Source: an uncultured SAR116 cluster alpha proteobacterium (GTDB taxonomy: Bacteria > Pseudomonadota > Alphaproteobacteria > Puniceispirillales > GCA-002684695). From it: a stretch of 56,739 bases of DNA. Position 1 is the first letter of the stretch. The number at the start of each line of letters is the position of its first letter. The notes beneath the pieces are model-generated. The model was not told the DNA's origin. It saw only the letters and a program-made list of their open reading frames with translations, and searched no databases. The stretch is taken from assembly GCA_902539295.1 (NCBI GenBank), contig CACBIM010000012.1, forward strand, positions 1-56,739, given 5' to 3'. The position numbers were made by a program, and so were the translations under genes. This document shows positions 54,700-56,739 of this stretch, one piece after another.

Positions 54700-55554
54700 T
54701 TATTTAAGTCTTTTAGAGATGGAAAGTTTTCTTTGCATTTCCCTTAAGACTGGTTTCTCAATTAATTTCCCATCAATTACAAGAAGACCTTTTCCTGATT
54801 TCTCAAACTCATCAACAATTTTTTCTGCTAGTTTAATCTCAGCTTCTGATGGTGTGAATACATCATTTAGTATTTTGATTTGCTTGGGATGAATTGAACC
54901 CTTGCCACTAAATCCAAGATTTTTAGCAAGTATGGCTTCTTTCTTCATCCCATCCATATTTTCCAAATCTAGATAGGGTACATCTAAGACGTCAATGCCT
55001 GCACTCGCTGCAGCATGCACAATTTTAGATCTTGCAAATAATAAATTTTCCCAAGTGTTCTCACATCTTAAATCTGCTGCCATATCAACACCACCAAAAA
55101 ATAATGCAGCTATTCTTTTACTTGATAAAGCAATTTCATAAATACTTTCTAGCGCCTGATTAGTTTCCATTATTACGTGTAATTCTGTCTTTAATTGAGC
55201 ATCTGTTAGAAGGTCATCGATTAACTTTATTTCATCAGGAGACTGAACTTTTGGGAGCATAATAGCTTTTAAATCAATACCACTTGAGACAAAAGCCTCT
55301 AAATCTAATAGTCCGTGTTTTGTTCTTTGACAATTTATTCTTACAACTATTTCTGTACTTTCATTTATTTCTAATGTTTTTAATGCCTTGATTGTAGTAG
55401 CTCTTGCTTCGTCTTTATCATGAATAGCAATTCCATCCTCGAGCTCAATACAAACTATATCAGCTCCAGAAGCAATTGCCTTTGGAAACATTTCAGGTTT
55501 TAAACCAGGTGTGAATATAAAACTTCGTCTTGGTCTTATTTTTAAATCATCCAT
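54700..55554 (-). CDS. CitE-like lyase (HpcH/HpaI superfamily, malyl-CoA-lyase-like)
   Basis: This 284-residue TIM-barrel protein opens RRSFIFTPGLKPEMFPKAIASGADIVCIELEDGIAIHDKDEAR, with catalytic-site Glu and Asp; VRINCQRTKHG holds a substrate Arg, LFFGGVDMAADLRCE a metal Asp, and GFSGKGSIHPKQIKILN a CoA-binding stretch. It is the CitE/malyl-CoA lyase type, cleaving a 3-hydroxy-dicarboxyl- or 3-hydroxyacyl-CoA to acetyl-CoA plus an oxoacid. Position between matB and dmdA fits carbon assimilation, but the substrate is not readable. Confidence 0.83.
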   Translation of the reverse strand: MDDLKIRPRRSFIFTPGLKPEMFPKAIASGADIVCIELEDGIAIHDKDEARATTIKALKTLEINESTEIVVRINCQRTKHGLLDLEAFVSSGIDLKAIMLPKVQSPDEIKLIDDLLTDAQLKTELHVIMETNQALESIYEIALSSKRIAALFFGGVDMAADLRCENTWENLLFARSKIVHAAASAGIDVLDVPYLDLENMDGMKKEAILAKNLGFSGKGSIHPKQIKILNDVFTPSEAEIKLAEKIVDEFEKSGKGLLVIDGKLIEKPVLREMQRKLSISKRLK

Positions 55555-55581
55555 ACAACCTCCAAATATAATTTATTTACT

Positions 55582-56691
55582 TTAACTCCAGAATTTATCT
55601 TTAATGAAAATTTTTCTTCTATCATCCTCGGTAATATTTAAAAATAAATTATTTTTTTGTTTCCAGTATTCCCGATCAATCATGCCAATAGCAACATTTA
55701 CTTTAAAATCAGGTGACCATGCCGCAGATGAAATCTGTCCCACCACTTCACCATCAGCATTTGAAACTTTTAGGCTGTATGTAATCGGTTTAATAGGTTC
55801 ACCTGTAATTTCTATAGGCTTAATAAGTCGTTGAGGATCCATTTTTGATTGCAATATTTCATAAGCTAGGCATCCTTTACTAACACCAGAAGATAAAAAT
55901 TTACCCAACCCAGCCTCATACGGCGTGTTATTTCCATTTATATCATTTCCATATGATAATAAGCCACTTTCAATACGTTCTATCAGATTTGGGCACCCTG
56001 CTCTTACATCAAAATCTTTACCAATACTAAAAAATTTATCCCACATGTCTTGTCCGTACTCAGAGCCATCTGCATATACCTCATAACACATTTGGTGAGA
56101 CCAACCAGATCTGGCAACTATCATTTCCTTCCCATTGAAGTTAACTTTTCCATGTCTGAAAAATTTTAATTCGGAAATTTCTTTACCAAACATTTTTTCA
56201 ATCAAAATTTTTGATTTTGGTCCTTGTATAGAAAGTATATTAACATCAGGTTCAAAAATATTAACATTTAATCCCATTCCTTCAGCTAAGCCTTTAAAAT
56301 AGTAAATTACATCTGAGTCTGCTATTGAAATCCAGTATCTATTTTTTTCTAATTTTACTGCAACTGGATCATTTATCATATAACCATACTTATCAACCAT
56401 TGGAATGTAGTAACATTGGTCATCTTCCATTTTACTTATATCTCTTGGTGTCACCATTTGTAGTATTTTTGTTGCATCTGGACCTATGATTTCTATTTGT
56501 CTCTCAACTGATACATCCCAAACTTGAACAGCTCTTTTCAAATGATGATAGTCATTTTCCAAAGTATCAAATACAGTTGGTAATAACATGTGATTGTATA
56601 CGCTGTATGACTTAACACCTGCTTCCTCTACTCTTTTAGAGTATGGAGTTCTCCTTATTCTAGAAGAACCAGAAATAATAGGTTGTTTCAT
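55582..56691 (-). CDS. dmdA: Dimethylsulfoniopropionate demethylase DmdA
   Basis: This 369-residue GcvT-fold enzyme transfers a methyl group from DMSP to tetrahydrofolate, giving methylmercaptopropionate. Segments RIRRTPYSKRVEEAGVKSYSVYNHMLLPTVF, HLKRAVQVWDVSVERQIEI, PMVDKYGYMINDPV, RYWISIADSDVIYY, LKFFRHGKVNFNGKEMIVARSGWSHQMCYEVY and RAGCPNLIERIESGLLSYGND match DmdA of SAR11 and roseobacters rather than GcvT, and the length equals SAR11 DmdA. No other glycine-cleavage genes are nearby. It begins the long minus-strand gene run. Confidence 0.9.
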   Translation of the reverse strand: MKQPIISGSSRIRRTPYSKRVEEAGVKSYSVYNHMLLPTVFDTLENDYHHLKRAVQVWDVSVERQIEIIGPDATKILQMVTPRDISKMEDDQCYYIPMVDKYGYMINDPVAVKLEKNRYWISIADSDVIYYFKGLAEGMGLNVNIFEPDVNILSIQGPKSKILIEKMFGKEISELKFFRHGKVNFNGKEMIVARSGWSHQMCYEVYADGSEYGQDMWDKFFSIGKDFDVRAGCPNLIERIESGLLSYGNDINGNNTPYEAGLGKFLSSGVSKGCLAYEILQSKMDPQRLIKPIEITGEPIKPITYSLKVSNADGEVVGQISSAAWSPDFKVNVAIGMIDREYWKQKNNLFLNITEDDRRKIFIKDKFWS

Positions 56692-56739
56692 GATATTTTA
56701 ACCTTGAATGATATTAAATTTGACTGTTATTGTTAATAA

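Noticed and set aside
1-56739. tRNA genes, rRNA, CRISPR arrays, insertion sequences or prophage genes
   Set aside because: Reading through the intergenic gaps (none over about 240 bp) I found no cloverleaf-like segments, no spaced direct repeats and no transposase or integrase frames.

Overview
The window looks like a chromosomal segment of a low-GC (roughly one third G+C by eye), streamlined marine alphaproteobacterium. The pointers are a blue-type proteorhodopsin, a SAR11-like DMSP demethylase (dmdA), a GmaS/MgsABC-like methylated-amine gene set, the alphaproteobacterial order purB-purC-purS-purQ-purL-bolA-grxD, very short intergenic gaps and many 1-14 nt gene overlaps. The start of a cobS gene at the left edge suggests cobalamin synthesis, which argues against typical SAR11. 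A low-GC SAR116-like or HIMB59/AEGEAN-169-like lineage is possible, but this is inference. I see no mobile elements, CRISPR, rRNA or tRNA genes, and no gene-free stretch over 300 bases.

Left part (1-15.7 kb). A truncated cobS is followed by a TPP-riboswitch-controlled thiamine transporter operon (thiB-thiP-thiQ, minus strand) with a divergent thiamine pyrophosphokinase. Next come GAPDH, an MFS transporter, and a tryptophan-catabolic operon (formamidase, tryptophan 2,3-dioxygenase, kynureninase, and a nitroreductase resembling iodotyrosine deiodinase) preceded by a perfect 17-bp palindrome. An orphan ParA-type ATPase with a coiled-coil partner, a rhomboid protease, a MoaB/CinA-domain protein, sfsA, map and a small helical protein follow.

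Centre (15.8-37 kb). This is mostly housekeeping: the purine operon ending in bolA-grxD; rpsD and a SpoU-type methyltransferase; cimA; cysS-gltX; NAD synthesis/salvage (nadE plus nicotinate phosphoribosyltransferase); class II DAHP synthase; glutathione reductase; queF; a small methyltransferase; a YaiI-like protein; an EamA exporter; a YgjP-like metallopeptidase; and proteorhodopsin with its own strong terminator.

Right part (37-56.7 kb). This is the most accessory-like section. An acyl-CoA dehydrogenase / CaiD-like hydratase / malonyl-CoA decarboxylase operon lies divergent to an acyl-CoA synthetase. Then a long run of minus-strand genes reads dmdA, a CitE-like lyase, matB, an EamA exporter, mgsA-mgsB-mgsC-like genes, a gmaS-like synthetase, a CoA-binding protein and a metY-like sulfhydrylase. 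Together these suggest use of methylated osmolytes (DMSP, methylamines, perhaps betaines or carnitine) for carbon, sulfur and nitrogen, feeding malonyl-CoA/acetyl-CoA, glutamate and methionine, with light-driven proton pumping as added energy. Four EamA-family exporters are scattered through this half.
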